From Hyphococcus sp. (GTDB lineage: Bacteria > Pseudomonadota > Alphaproteobacteria > Caulobacterales > Parvularculaceae), in assembly GCA_028289605.1 (NCBI GenBank), contig JANQON010000001.1, positions 1-64,000 of the forward strand: a DNA stretch of 64,000 nt, in the 5' to 3' direction. Shown one piece after another: positions 38,893 through 48,416 of the stretch. The number at the start of each line of letters is the position of its first letter. The stretch's first letter is position 1. Below the pieces are notes generated by a model, which worked only from the letters and a program-made list of their open reading frames with translations, did no database searches and was not told where the DNA came from. Both the position numbers and the translations under genes were made by a program.

Positions 38893-39579
38893 TCAAATCC
38901 TGCGAAAGGTCAAATAGGCGGGAACGCGGCCTTCGCGAAGGGCTTTCGCCTCATAACGTGTTTGCGGCCAATCGTCGGGCCGAACTTCCCAGTCAGCGCG
39001 CCGGCGGGCGGTCCATTCAAATGCAGGTGCGTTGCGCGCATGCATGAACGTCCAGCGGATATAATCCGGTATATCCGATGCGATGCGCAGCTGCGATCCG
39101 GGGCGCAGCAGCCTCGCGGCTTCGGTGAAAAACCACGGCGAGATCATCCGCCGTTTAAAGTGGCGTCGTTTGGGCCAGGGGTCCGGATGGAGCACGAACA
39201 GGCGCCCGAGCGAAGCGTCAGGCAACGCCTCCATCAACGGACGCGCATCGCCGAAATGGACCCGAATATTGGCAAGCTCTTTTGAGTCGATCTCCGACAA
39301 CAGCTTGGCGACGCCGTTGACGAAGGGTTCTGCGCCGATCATGCCGATTTGAGGGTGTCGGCCGGCTTGCCACGCCAGATGCTCGCCGCCGCCCGTTCCC
39401 ACTTCGAGCCAGACGTCTCGGGAACCGGGGAACAGCGCCTGCGGCGCGATGGGCCCATGGCTCGGATCAGCGATCGCAACGCGCGGCAATAACTCCTGCA
39501 TCAACCGGGCGGGACGTGCGCGCAGCGGTTTGTCCTGGCGCCGACCATAGAGATTCTCGATATAGCCGCGATCATTCAT
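38893..39579 (-). CDS. trmB: tRNA (guanine(46)-N7)-methyltransferase
   Basis: SAM-dependent enzyme that makes m7G46 in tRNA. The 228 residues contain the SAM loop WLEVGTGGGEHLAWQA (the usual form is E-I-G-x-G-x-G), then GAEPFVNGVAKLL, and the TrmB signature LFVLHPDPWPKRRHFKRRM near 125-145. The ending AKALREGRVPAYLTF is typical. In alphaproteobacteria it follows metK; here a small acidic lipoprotein gene lies between them. Confidence 0.97.
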   Translation of the reverse strand: MNDRGYIENLYGRRQDKPLRARPARLMQELLPRVAIADPSHGPIAPQALFPGSRDVWLEVGTGGGEHLAWQAGRHPQIGMIGAEPFVNGVAKLLSEIDSKELANIRVHFGDARPLMEALPDASLGRLFVLHPDPWPKRRHFKRRMISPWFFTEAARLLRPGSQLRIASDIPDYIRWTFMHARNAPAFEWTARRRADWEVRPDDWPQTRYEAKALREGRVPAYLTFRRI

Positions 39580-39622
39580 GACAACGCGTCATATCCGTTA
39601 TGCTTTTCGTCCGCAAAGCGGC

Positions 39623-39663
39623 CGAAAAAAAACGGCCCCCGGAATGCAGATCAGGGGGCCGTT
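39623..39663 (-). terminator. Rho-independent terminator of the acidic lipoprotein gene
   Basis: Ten-base arms AACGGCCCCC / GGGGGCCGTT around a 13-base loop, followed on the minus strand by eight T. It lies 27 bp after the stop at 39690. Confidence 0.88.
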
Positions 39664-39689
39664 CTGGAATGTTGCGCTATAAACGCCGC

Positions 39690-40040
39690 TTAGTTCGAGT
39701 CGTCGCTCGTATCTTCTACGACGTCCTCAACGACTTCGTCGACCTCGTCCTGCATGTCGTCGACCATGCCTTCGACGTCGTCAGCAACTTCTTCCGCAGC
39801 CGCCGCAGCATCGTCGTAAGCAGCGTCGGCTGCTTCCTCGACAGCGTCCACCGCCTCTTCGGCGGCGGATTCTGCGGCATCCGCGGCTTCTTCGACTTCC
39901 TCAACGACGGCGTCGTCCGATGTGTCGGCCTCGCCGCTCTCGCCGCAGCCCGCCAGCGCCAGGAACGCCGGCGCGGCCGCAATCAACAAGCCGCGCTTGA
40001 GACGCGTCGTCATTTCAATTTCGTCCGTGAAGAATTTCAT
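39690..40040 (-). CDS. Small highly acidic Ala/Glu-rich lipoprotein
   Basis: 116 residues from ATG 40040 (AGGGG upstream), or 107 from ATG 40013, which would give a more usual signal peptide (MTTRLKRGLLIAAAPAFLALAGC). The lipobox LAGC is followed by a region made almost only of Glu, Asp, Ala and Val. A loose repeat (EEAADAAESAAEEAVDAVEEAAD, and similar) suggests a long negatively charged helix. No function is recognised; similar Ala/Glu lipoproteins occur in alphaproteobacteria. Its own terminator is present, so it is a separate unit between metK and trmB. Confidence 0.72.
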   Translation of the reverse strand: MKFFTDEIEMTTRLKRGLLIAAAPAFLALAGCGESGEADTSDDAVVEEVEEAADAAESAAEEAVDAVEEAADAAYDDAAAAAEEVADDVEGMVDDMQDEVDEVVEDVVEDTSDDSN

Positions 40041-40258
40041 TTTCTTGCCCCTTTGAGTGTTTCGCGCCAACCAAAATCGCGACGCCCGCAATGCCAGCGC
40101 GTAAAATCGCGGCGAGCCGCCGCAAAAGCCAGCAGTACCATACAATTAGCCCGACTTAACGGTGTTTCCCGACTCTGACCATTTTTTCACCTGAGAAAAA
40201 ATGGGCGGGAAACGCGCCATGTTTCGGACATTTTGACGCAGACTCCCTCCGGATCTCG

Positions 40259-41479
40259 CTAAACGGCGGCTTTCAGCGCCTCGACGAGGTCGGTTTTCTC
40301 CCATGAAAAACCGCCTTCAGGATCCGGATTGCGCCCGAAATGGCCGTAGGCGGCGGTTCGCGCATAAACCGGTTTGTTCAGGTCAAGCACCCGCCGAATG
40401 CCTGACGGCGATAGATCCATAACGTCGCGCAACGCATTTTCGAGCGCGCCTTCATCGACCTCGCCTGTGCCGTAGGTGTCGACATAGACCGACAAGGGCT
40501 GGGCGACGCCGATGGCGTATGAAAGCTGAATGGAGCAGCGGTCCGCCAAGCCCGCCGCAACCACGTTCTTCGCCAGGTAGCGCGCAGCGTAGGCCGCCGA
40601 GCGGTCAACCTTGGTCGTGTCCTTACCGGAGAACGCACCGCCGCCATGGGGCGCTGCGCCGCCATAGGTATCTACGATGATCTTTCGACCCGTCAGTCCC
40701 GCATCGCCGTCTGGGCCGCCGATAACAAATTTTCCGGTTGGATTGACGTGCCAAACGCAATCCTTGGCGATGTCGATTTCCGTCAGGGCGCCGCGAATGT
40801 AAGGCTCTACGACCTCGCGCACTTTCGCCGAATCCCAGGACTCGTCAAGGTGCTGCGTAGACAGAACAATTGAGGTGATTTCCTTCGCCTTGCCGTCTTC
40901 GTAACGGACGGTGACCTGGCTTTTCGCGTCGGGCCCCAACAACGCGGCGTCGCCCTCTTTGGCGTGACGGGCGGCGGCGAGGTCTTTGAGAATCCGATGG
41001 CTGTAATGAATTGGCGCCGGCATCAACGCATCAGTTTCGCGGCAGGCGAACCCAAACATAATTCCCTGGTCGCCCGCTCCTTCCGCATTGGCGTCAGCCG
41101 CCTTATCGACGCCTTGCGCAATGTCCGCAGACTGACCGTGCAACAGAACTTCGACTTTCGCCGTCTCCCAGTGAAATCCGTCCTGCTCATAGCCGATATC
41201 GCGGATGGCGGCGCGCGCGGCCTGTTCGAACTGGGCCGGCTTCACATGCGCTGCGTCGGCCATCATCGCTTCGGGCACGCGAACCTCGCCGGCGATGACA
41301 ACACGATTGGTCGTCGTCAGCGTTTCACACGCGACCCGCACATCCCAGGGGTTCATCTGGCCTTTGGCCGCTTCGCGATAAATGAGATCGACAATCTCGT
41401 CCGAAATTCGGTCGCAAACCTTGTCCGGGTGCCCTTCCGACACGCTTTCGCTCGTAAACTGGTAGGATTGACGCGCCAT
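40259..41479 (-). CDS. metK: S-adenosylmethionine synthetase
   Basis: Joins ATP and methionine to give SAM, the methyl donor for trmB, ttcA-family-independent methylations and others. 406 residues from ATG 41479 ([23 protein letters not shown]). The family hexapeptide region [12 protein letters not shown], the [17 protein letters not shown] stretch and [13 protein letters not shown] near the end are visible. ATG 41497 would place the start inside a palindrome, so it is less likely. A 22-bp inverted repeat sits 16 bp upstream and is probably an operator. Confidence 0.97.
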   Translation of the reverse strand: MARQSYQFTSESVSEGHPDKVCDRISDEIVDLIYREAAKGQMNPWDVRVACETLTTTNRVVIAGEVRVPEAMMADAAHVKPAQFEQAARAAIRDIGYEQDGFHWETAKVEVLLHGQSADIAQGVDKAADANAEGAGDQGIMFGFACRETDALMPAPIHYSHRILKDLAAARHAKEGDAALLGPDAKSQVTVRYEDGKAKEITSIVLSTQHLDESWDSAKVREVVEPYIRGALTEIDIAKDCVWHVNPTGKFVIGGPDGDAGLTGRKIIVDTYGGAAPHGGGAFSGKDTTKVDRSAAYAARYLAKNVVAAGLADRCSIQLSYAIGVAQPLSVYVDTYGTGEVDEGALENALRDVMDLSPSGIRRVLDLNKPVYARTAAYGHFGRNPDPEGGFSWEKTDLVEALKAAV

Positions 41480-41494
41480 CGCTTGCGGACCTTT

Positions 41495-41516
41495 CATATA
41501 AAGAAATGTTTATATG
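41495..41516. promoter_or_regulatory. 22-bp palindrome upstream of metK (putative SAM-cycle operator)
   Basis: Perfect arms CATATAAA / TTTATATG separated by six bases, 16 bp before metK and about 50 bp after the HTH gene. Strong AT-rich dyad in a GC-rich genome, and the spacing fits a repressor site over the metK transcription start. It resembles my memory of operators of ArsR-type SAM-cycle regulators (SahR/SamR) in proteobacteria; that link is not verified. Confidence 0.6.
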
Positions 41517-41568
41517 GTGCGCCTATAGCGAAAGCGCGCCGATCTGTCCATTCGCGATCGCAATAGGG

Positions 41569-42042
41569 CTAATCTGCGCTGGCGTCCGCCATTTCAGCTT
41601 CGGAAATGGACCGGACAAGCTCCAGGACTTTTTTGCGCACCTTTGCGTCCTTGATCTCCGAGAAATGCCGGCACAGTTGAACGCCCTCGGGAGAGCGCAG
41701 CAGTTCGTCAAAGGCGTCGCCGTCATCGCTCTCCGCAAATCCCGCAACCACGGGCGCTGAGTCGTACTCGTCGTAGAAATACTGCACCGGCACGCTGAGC
41801 AGTTCGGCGAGCTGCTTGAGCCGTCCCGCGCCGATGCGATTGGTGCCGCGCTCGTATTTCTGAACCTGCTGAAAAGTCAGATCGAGCGCCCGGCCGACCG
41901 CTTCCTGGCTCATCCCCAGCATCATTCGCCGCAGCCGAACGCGGCTGCCCACATGCACGTCTACCGGGTCTGGGCCTCCCTTTTTCTTGCGGACCGGATT
42001 TTTGTCCAGCGCGGAATTCTCCGCTGTCGCCTTTCTGGCCAT
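41569..42042 (-). CDS. XRE-family helix-turn-helix regulator
   Basis: A 157-residue cytoplasmic regulator. The Cro/C1-type HTH occupies about residues 28-85 (VGSRVRLRRMMLGMSQEAVGRALDLTFQQVQKYERGTNRIGAGRL). The C-terminal half is helical and acidic, probably for dimerisation. It lies between lnt and metK in the order seen across alphaproteobacteria. The conserved place suggests a constitutive housekeeping role, perhaps in metK control, but no target site for it is evident. Confidence 0.92.
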   Translation of the reverse strand: MARKATAENSALDKNPVRKKKGGPDPVDVHVGSRVRLRRMMLGMSQEAVGRALDLTFQQVQKYERGTNRIGAGRLKQLAELLSVPVQYFYDEYDSAPVVAGFAESDDGDAFDELLRSPEGVQLCRHFSEIKDAKVRKKVLELVRSISEAEMADASAD

Positions 42043-42100
42043 GCCTCACCCATTGGACGCTCCCGCCTTCAGCGGCTCGGCGATTCTCGCCGATGGCGCA

Positions 42101-43756
42101 CTATTGCGGTTTTCCGGTATCGCGTAAAGGTTGCAGCCTCTTGCGCGCCGCGCGCGAAAATAGACGGCCCCAAAAGGCCCACGCCAAAAAACTTGCCGCC
42201 ATGACAAAAAAGGGAATGTCGCGCCATTGATCGTACAAGGTCGACGGCAAGGCGCGCGGCAGCGGCGCATCGATGACTCCGGCATTGTAGAGGTTCACGC
42301 GCCCTGCGATCCTTCCCTTGGCGTCGATCAAAGCCGAGACGCCGGTGTTCGCGGAACGCGCCATCGGCAAGCCGGATTCAATTGCCCGCAAACGCGCCTG
42401 GTCAAGATGCTGGCGCGGACCGGACGTGTCGCCGAACCAGGCGTCGTTGGTGACAGTCACAAGCAAGCGCGGTCGGTCCCCATGCGGATAAACCGCGCTC
42501 GGAAAGATCGCCTCGTAGCAAATGAGCGGCGCAAACCGCAGCCCTGCAGCCGTCATGACGCGCGGCCCCTCACCTGCGGTGAAGCCGGCGTCGCCGTAAG
42601 GGGTGAGTTGCGCCAGACCGATCGCATTCAAGAAATCGTAAAACGGAAGATACTCACCGAACGGAACAAGGTGGTGTTTGTCATATGATGCGGCCGCTTG
42701 ACGGCCGTTAGCTGTCTCGGAAACAACCAGGATCGAATTGTAATAGCGGCTTGCGCCGCTGTCCGACATGTCGCGACGCACAGCGCCGGTGATCAACACC
42801 GAGCCCTGCGGCAGTTCCGTGGTCAGAACATTGAGTGCGCTGTGCGCCTCGCCCAAAAGCGGGGCGGCGTTTTCCGGCCAGATAATCAAAAGCGGCGCGT
42901 CCTCGGGCGCCGGCGCCGTCGACAGATTGAGCGCTTTGTAGAAATTCTCGCCCCACTTGTCCGGGTTGATCTTGTCGCGCTGACCGATATTCGGCTGAAC
43001 GATGCGCATATGGGCGTCCGGCGACGCCGACGGTCCAGACGGATCCATCAGCCTGACCGCGCCGACACCGAACAGCGCGGCGGCGCCGGCAAGCGCAACG
43101 ACAACGCCTGAAACCGCGCGCCGGTTTGATGCGCCGGGGACAAGCCCCGCCGCCGGCGCCGCCGCGAGCACGATCGTGAAAAGGCTCAGTCCATACGCTC
43201 CCCACCAGGCCGCGGTCTGGGCGCCCATGGCCGACCCCGCCAACGCCTGGCCCGCCAAGTTCCAGGGCAGTCCGGTCAACACATGACCGCGCGCATACTC
43301 AAAGAGTGCAAAAACGCTGGCGAAAACGAGAATGCGCGCCCAGCCCGCGCGCCGCGCCAACGCCGTGACCAGCGCAGCGGCGCCGGTAAAGAGGGCCAGC
43401 CCCGCCGGCATCGCCGTCATCGCAAAGGGGGCCATCCAGGCGAACTGATCGGCCTGGACGAAAAAGGAAAACGCCATCCAATAAACGCCGGCCAGAAAAT
43501 ACCCGAAGCCGAAAAACCAGCCGACCGCAAAAGCGCTTCGTTTTGGCCGCGGGGCATTCGTTGCGCCGTCGATCAGCAGCACCAACGAAGCGAAGGCGAC
43601 CGCAAGCAACGGCAAAATGTAAAACGGCGCCAACGCCAGCGCGCCGCACAAGCCCGCCGCAAACGCTGCAGCGGCGCGGCGCCATCCTGTCAGCGCGCGC
43701 AACTTCTCAGAAAGGGTCAACAAAACGGCGCCGGCGCGCGCGATGGATTTGTCCAT
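42101..43756 (-). CDS. lnt: Apolipoprotein N-acyltransferase
   Basis: Inner-membrane enzyme that adds the third acyl chain to bacterial lipoproteins. The 551 residues have about six N-terminal membrane helices followed by a nitrilase-like periplasmic domain from about residue 245. The Glu-Lys-Cys triad fits: IWPENAAP, a Lys near HHLVPFGEYLP, and LICYEAIFPS. A final membrane helix lies near residue 520. It is followed by the HTH gene and preceded by corC, as in other alphaproteobacteria. Confidence 0.96.
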   Translation of the reverse strand: MDKSIARAGAVLLTLSEKLRALTGWRRAAAAFAAGLCGALALAPFYILPLLAVAFASLVLLIDGATNAPRPKRSAFAVGWFFGFGYFLAGVYWMAFSFFVQADQFAWMAPFAMTAMPAGLALFTGAAALVTALARRAGWARILVFASVFALFEYARGHVLTGLPWNLAGQALAGSAMGAQTAAWWGAYGLSLFTIVLAAAPAAGLVPGASNRRAVSGVVVALAGAAALFGVGAVRLMDPSGPSASPDAHMRIVQPNIGQRDKINPDKWGENFYKALNLSTAPAPEDAPLLIIWPENAAPLLGEAHSALNVLTTELPQGSVLITGAVRRDMSDSGASRYYNSILVVSETANGRQAAASYDKHHLVPFGEYLPFYDFLNAIGLAQLTPYGDAGFTAGEGPRVMTAAGLRFAPLICYEAIFPSAVYPHGDRPRLLVTVTNDAWFGDTSGPRQHLDQARLRAIESGLPMARSANTGVSALIDAKGRIAGRVNLYNAGVIDAPLPRALPSTLYDQWRDIPFFVMAASFLAWAFWGRLFSRAARKRLQPLRDTGKPQ

Positions 43757-43770
43757 GCCGGCGTCCTCGC

Positions 43771-44673
43771 TTATTCCGCCGCTTCGTTGCGCTGGGATTG
43801 GGACGGTCGGATGCGCAGACGCCGCAACTTGCGCGCGTCAGCTTCAACAACTTCAAAATCAAGGCCGGAGGGACTGGCGAGAATCTCACCGCGTTGGGGA
43901 ACACGGCCGGCGACCGACACTACATACCCTCCAAGGGTGTCGACGTCATCGTCCTCGTCAGTTTCCAATGTGACGCCGGTCTCCTCGGCAAATGAATCCA
44001 ACTCTACGCGTGCGTCCGCAAACCATCCGCCGTCAGTTGCAGCGGTTAGTTCAGCCTCATCCTCAACGTCGTGCTCGTCATTGATGTCGCCGACGATCTC
44101 TTCAACAAGGTCCTCGATCGTCACAAGGCCGTCGGTGCCGCCATACTCGTCAATAACGAGCGCCATATGGATGCGCGAGGCCTGCATGCGCAAAAGAAGA
44201 TCCGTCACGCGCATGGAAGGCGGCGCATACAGGAGCTCGCGCCGCAGCGACTTCAATACCGGATCATCGTCAAGATGCGCTTTCGACCCATTGGACAAAA
44301 GCGCGACAACGTCCTTGATGTGGACCATACCGACCGGGTCATCGAGATCGCCGCGATAGATCGGCAACCTCGAGTGCCCGGCTTCAGCGAATGCGCCCAC
44401 CAGTTCGTCGAGCGGCGTATCGATATCGACCGCGCAGATATCCGCGCGCGGCGCCATCACGTCAAAAACTGTTTTTTCGTCGAACGCGACAACGCGTTCG
44501 ATCATCTCCCGGCGGGCGCTGGCGAGCGCATCGTTTGCATCCGCTCCGCCATTGTCGTCGACGACAACATAGTCATCGTCGTCGCGACCGCCCTCTCCAA
44601 AAATCTGGCGCAGCATTCCAAACAGTCCGTCCTTGCGTCCCGATTCAGGCCTGTCGCTGTCGTCGTTACTCAT
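43771..44673 (-). CDS. CBS-domain CorC/HlyC-type protein
   Basis: A 300-residue protein of the TlyC/CorC group without membrane segments. The tandem CBS pair runs from about residue 65 (TVFDVMAPRADICAVDID) to 205 (GGTDGLVTIEDLVEEIVGDINDEH). The C-terminal CorC_HlyC domain is at about 215-290. It overlaps ybeY by eight bases. In Enterobacteria CorC helps magnesium/cobalt efflux; whether this member does so is unknown. Confidence 0.93.
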   Translation of the reverse strand: MSNDDSDRPESGRKDGLFGMLRQIFGEGGRDDDDYVVVDDNGGADANDALASARREMIERVVAFDEKTVFDVMAPRADICAVDIDTPLDELVGAFAEAGHSRLPIYRGDLDDPVGMVHIKDVVALLSNGSKAHLDDDPVLKSLRRELLYAPPSMRVTDLLLRMQASRIHMALVIDEYGGTDGLVTIEDLVEEIVGDINDEHDVEDEAELTAATDGGWFADARVELDSFAEETGVTLETDEDDDVDTLGGYVVSVAGRVPQRGEILASPSGLDFEVVEADARKLRRLRIRPSQSQRNEAAE

Positions 44674-45166
44674 TTTCCGCCGCCGCCAACGCCTCGTAAG
44701 GGTTGGCGATTCCTAAGGTTTTAAGGATCTGCGCTTCGCGCTGCTCCATCGCGTGCGCGGCTCCTTCCGTCTCGTGATCATACCCGATCAGATGCAACAT
44801 GCCATGCACCAAGAGGTGCGTTGCATGATCATTTATGGAAACGCCTGAGACGGCCGCTTCCTCGCGGCAGGTCTCAAAAGCAAGGGCGATGTCGCCCAGA
44901 TAAGCCTGCGCGGCGACATCGAATTCACCGGCGGGAAAGGAAAGAACGTTGGTCGGACGGTCTTTGCCGCGATAGTCCCGGTTCAGGCGCTGCAGCGTCG
45001 CATCGTCTGCGAACAACACCGACACCGGCAGCAGAACGCCGCGTTCAACCTTTCGGATCGCTGCAAAACATCCGGCCGCCAGGCTCTCGGGGTCAATGGT
45101 CCGCCACGCGTCGCAGGCGATCAGAACGTCATCAATCACAGCGTTGTCCGACTTACTCATGTCCAT
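44666..45166 (-). CDS. ybeY: Endoribonuclease YbeY (rRNA maturation factor)
   Basis: Zinc-dependent endoribonuclease for 16S rRNA 3'-end maturation and ribosome quality control. The metal motif is HLLVHGMLHLIGYDHE (three His). The N-terminal half contains KDRPTNVLSFP and YLGDIALA. About 166 residues from ATG 45166; ATG 45160 or GTG 45187 are alternatives, none with a strong ribosome-binding site. The start overlaps phoH by 14 bp, so it is likely coupled to it. Confidence 0.95.
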   Translation of the reverse strand: MDMSKSDNAVIDDVLIACDAWRTIDPESLAAGCFAAIRKVERGVLLPVSVLFADDATLQRLNRDYRGKDRPTNVLSFPAGEFDVAAQAYLGDIALAFETCREEAAVSGVSINDHATHLLVHGMLHLIGYDHETEGAAHAMEQREAQILKTLGIANPYEALAAAENE

Positions 45167-46136
45167 CGCCGCCGGTTCGTTGATCACGCTTGTCGTAAGC
45201 GCCGATTATGCGCGACACGAGCGGATGGCGAACAACGTCGGATGCTGTAAAGCGCGTCACCGCGACCCCTTCAACGCCGGTCAGAACGCCGAGCGCATCG
45301 CTGAGCCCCGATTGCTGACCCAAGGGAAGATCCGTCTGCGACGGGTCGCCCGTCACCGCCATATGGGCGCCCTCGCCCAGGCGCGTCAGAAACATCTTCA
45401 TTTGTTCCGGCGTCGCGTTCTGCGCTTCGTCCAGGATTACCGCTGCGCGTGCAAGCGTCCGCCCGCGCATAAACGCGATTGGTGCGATTTCAATGTCGCC
45501 GGCCGCAATGCGGCGCTCGACATAATCAGCATGCATCATATCATGGAGCGCATCGTAAAGCGGCCGCAGGAAAGGGTCGACTTTTTCCTTCATGTCGCCG
45601 GGAAGAAAACCAATGCGCTCACCCGCCTCCAGCGCCGGACGGGATAAAATGATCCGCTCCACCGCACCGTTGAGTAGGAGACCGACTGCGTGCGCAACCG
45701 CAAGATAGGTTTTGCCCGTGCCGGCGGGGCCGATGCCGAAGGTCAGGTCATGCTGGTTCAGCGCTTCCAGATAGGCGGCCTGATTGGGCGAGCGCGCAGC
45801 AATGAGACGTTTTGGCGTTTTGATGGAACGGGGGGGCGCAGCGGCCTGCGTCCTGGCGGTCTCGGCGGTTTTCGCCGCGGCGCGCACATCCTCGGCCGCC
45901 ACCGGCTCGCCCCGCTTAAGCCGCTCGTAAAGCTTGTCGAGCGCGGCGACGGCGCGATCGCGGGCGCCGGCGTCGCCGCTGACGGCGAATCTGTTGCCGC
46001 GCGGATCAATGCGCACGTTGAGCAAGTCTTCAAGGATGGCGAGGTGAGCGTCATGGCTGCCGGACAGGGCGGCGGCGAGCCGATTGTCGTCGAAATCGAT
46101 ATGCGCAATGTCGCCGGCGGTATTCTGTTCGCTCAA
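45153..46136 (-). CDS. PhoH family P-loop ATPase (PhoL type)
   Basis: A 327-residue protein of the PhoH/PhoL group, typically beside ybeY. The N-terminal region includes a KH-like segment ([18 protein letters not shown]). The ATPase core has Walker [12 protein letters not shown] near residue 137 and Walker [21 protein letters not shown]. It overlaps miaB by four bases (ATGA) and ybeY on the other side, so miaB-phoH-ybeY-corC appear to be one operon. The family role in RNA or ribosome metabolism is inferred. Confidence 0.95.
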   Translation of the reverse strand: MSEQNTAGDIAHIDFDDNRLAAALSGSHDAHLAILEDLLNVRIDPRGNRFAVSGDAGARDRAVAALDKLYERLKRGEPVAAEDVRAAAKTAETARTQAAAPPRSIKTPKRLIAARSPNQAAYLEALNQHDLTFGIGPAGTGKTYLAVAHAVGLLLNGAVERIILSRPALEAGERIGFLPGDMKEKVDPFLRPLYDALHDMMHADYVERRIAAGDIEIAPIAFMRGRTLARAAVILDEAQNATPEQMKMFLTRLGEGAHMAVTGDPSQTDLPLGQQSGLSDALGVLTGVEGVAVTRFTASDVVRHPLVSRIIGAYDKRDQRTGGDGHE

Positions 46137-47533
46137 GCGGCGTCCTCATCCTTGCTTATCAGCGCCCCGGCGAGCGCGTTGGGCGTAACATCCCTGATCT
46201 TCGCGGGCGCAATCTTTCCTAGCATGGATTTTGGCGCCGTCGCGTGAACGCTTTGCAAATAAGGCGACCGGCCAATGAGCTGACCCTCATGCCGCCCTGC
46301 TTTTTCAAACAGAACCGGCAGGACTTTGCCGATCTGGGCCGCATTGAAGTCGCTGCGCTGGCGCTCCAGCAGCGCCTGCAACTCCGCCAGACGGGCCTCT
46401 TTTTCGTTCTCGGCGACCTGTTTCGGCATGACCGCCCCGGGCGTGCCCGGCCGTCGGGAGTATTTGAAGGAAAACGCGGACGCATAGCCGACGGCCTCCA
46501 CGACCGCCAATGTCTCATTAAAGTCCTCTGTCGTTTCGCCGGGAAAACCAACGATAAAGTCGCCGGAAATGGCAATATCGGGGCGCGCCGCGCGAATCCG
46601 ATCAATCAGTTTCACGTAGTGCTCGGCGGTATGGCCGCGATTCATGGCCTTTAAAATCTTGTCCGAACCCGCCTGAACGGGCAGATGCAGATAGGGCATC
46701 AGTTTTTCTTCTTCGCCCAACGCCGCAATCAACCCGTCATCCATGTCTCGGGGATGGGAGGTGGTGAACCGAATGCGGTCAATCCCGTCAATTTTGGCGA
46801 GAAACCGGCACAGCTCACCCAGCCCCCATCGCCCGCCCTGAGGGTCGCCCGCCGGCGCGTCGCCGGCCCAGGCGTTCACATTCTGACCGAGGAGCGTGAT
46901 TTCGCGAACGCCTTGCGCCGCGAGCGCGCGCGCTTCGCCTGCAATGGCGCTCACCGGGCGCGACACCTCCGCGCCGCGGGTATAGGGGACAACGCAAAAG
47001 GTGCAGAACTTGTCGCAGCCTTCCTGGATCGTGACAAATGCGGTCGGGCCGTCGGCGCTGCGCCGGGCGAGCCGATCGAACTTCTCTTCCACAGCGAAGT
47101 CCGTATCCAGGATCTCCCCGCGCTCCCGGGCTTGTCGGGCCAACAGCTCCGGCAGACGGTGATAGGCTTGCGGCCCGACCACCAGATCGACCACCGGCGC
47201 GCGCGCCGAAATTTCAGCGCCTTCAGCCTGCGCAACGCAGCCGGCGACGGCAATCGTCATGCCTTCTCCGTCATTCTCACGCTGCGATTTCATGCGCTTG
47301 AGCCGGCCCAGCTCCGAGTAGACCTTTTCGGCGGCCTTCTCGCGAATGTGGCACGTGTTCAGGATGACGAGATCGGCATCCTCCGGCGCGTCGACGCTGC
47401 GATAGCCGATCGGCTTTAAGAGGTCGGCCATGCGCTCAGAGTCATAGACATTCATCTGACACCCATAGGTGCGGATGAATACGCCCTTCTCGGGGGCCGG
47501 CCCGGCTGTTTTTGTCTGACGCGTCGCCATCAT
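46133..47533 (-). CDS. miaB: tRNA-2-methylthio-N6-dimethylallyladenosine synthase
   Basis: Radical-SAM methylthiotransferase that turns i6A37 into ms2i6A37. 466 residues from ATG 47533; a longer frame to 47674 adds 47 non-homologous residues. The MTTase domain carries [23 protein letters not shown] and GCVAQ, whose Cys residues hold the auxiliary cluster. The radical-SAM CxxxCxxC motif is [23 protein letters not shown] domain is at the C-terminus ([11 protein letters not shown]). Confidence 0.97.
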   Translation of the reverse strand: MMATRQTKTAGPAPEKGVFIRTYGCQMNVYDSERMADLLKPIGYRSVDAPEDADLVILNTCHIREKAAEKVYSELGRLKRMKSQRENDGEGMTIAVAGCVAQAEGAEISARAPVVDLVVGPQAYHRLPELLARQARERGEILDTDFAVEEKFDRLARRSADGPTAFVTIQEGCDKFCTFCVVPYTRGAEVSRPVSAIAGEARALAAQGVREITLLGQNVNAWAGDAPAGDPQGGRWGLGELCRFLAKIDGIDRIRFTTSHPRDMDDGLIAALGEEEKLMPYLHLPVQAGSDKILKAMNRGHTAEHYVKLIDRIRAARPDIAISGDFIVGFPGETTEDFNETLAVVEAVGYASAFSFKYSRRPGTPGAVMPKQVAENEKEARLAELQALLERQRSDFNAAQIGKVLPVLFEKAGRHEGQLIGRSPYLQSVHATAPKSMLGKIAPAKIRDVTPNALAGALISKDEDAA

Positions 47534-47700
47534 GATCGTCTTACTAGCATTGAGCGCGGCTATGTAGGGGGTGAGCGCCGGCGATGCAAATATCCGCGCA
47601 TGCGCGCCCTCTCGCGAATTTGAGAAGCCTTGTTTTGCCGTCGCCGGCCCGTTTCCCCCATATGAGGCGAACAACCGACACGTGTCTTTGAGTGATGAGT

Positions 47701-48411
47701 ATGAAATATCTGTTTTTGGTCCTGACGGCCGCTCTGGCCCAGCCGTCGATCGCCGCGGAAGCTGAAGACGCGCCGGCGGTCGCCGTAGAGCTGTTCACGT
47801 CCCAGTCCTGTTCTTCCTGCCTCGCAGCGGCAACGTATTTTGAGGAACTGGCGACACGGGAGGATGTGGTCGCCCTCGCCTGGCATGTGGATTACTGGAA
47901 CACCCTGCAAACCCGCGACGGACGCTGGATCGACCCTTACTCCAGCGCAGAAAACACCGAAAGACAGCGTCAGTACAACCGAAACCTGCGCGGGACCAGC
48001 GGCGTATACACGCCGCAGATGGTCGTCGCCGGCGCTTCGGAAACTGTCGGTTCGGCGCGCGAAAACGTCGAGCGGCTGATCACTGACGCCGTCGCCGACG
48101 CCCCGCGCGCAACAATCTCAACATCGGTCGTACGCGGAACGGAGACAATTGACATCACTGTCTCCGGCGAAGGCGAAGCGCATATCGTCTACTTTACGCC
48201 GTCGACGCAAACCGACATTCGCGGCGGCGAAAACGCCGGCGTCAATTTCAACAACGCAAACATCGTCAGCATCGCGAACATACTGGGGCCGGTTGCCGGA
48301 AATCGCGCATTCTCGGCCGACAGACCCAAAACCGGTCAGCGATGCGCAATTCTGCTGCAGGATCCGGAACAAGGGCGGATTACCGCCGCCGCCTATTGTA
48401 ACGCGCGCTGA
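47701..48411 (+). CDS. Secreted DUF1223 (thioredoxin-like) protein
   Basis: A 236-residue exported protein with a signal peptide ending near IAAEA. The start is one of three close codons (GTG 47692, ATG 47695, ATG 47701). The DUF1223 core begins [15 protein letters not shown], where CSSC is a thioredoxin-like active-site pair, then [11 protein letters not shown], followed by [25 protein letters not shown] second, C-terminal beta-rich part follows. A periplasmic redox role is inferred, not shown. It is convergent with the di-iron protein gene 5 bp away. Confidence 0.88.
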   Translation: MKYLFLVLTAALAQPSIAAEAEDAPAVAVELFTSQSCSSCLAAATYFEELATREDVVALAWHVDYWNTLQTRDGRWIDPYSSAENTERQRQYNRNLRGTSGVYTPQMVVAGASETVGSARENVERLITDAVADAPRATISTSVVRGTETIDITVSGEGEAHIVYFTPSTQTDIRGGENAGVNFNNANIVSIANILGPVAGNRAFSADRPKTGQRCAILLQDPEQGRITAAAYCNAR

Positions 48412-48416
48412 GCCGT

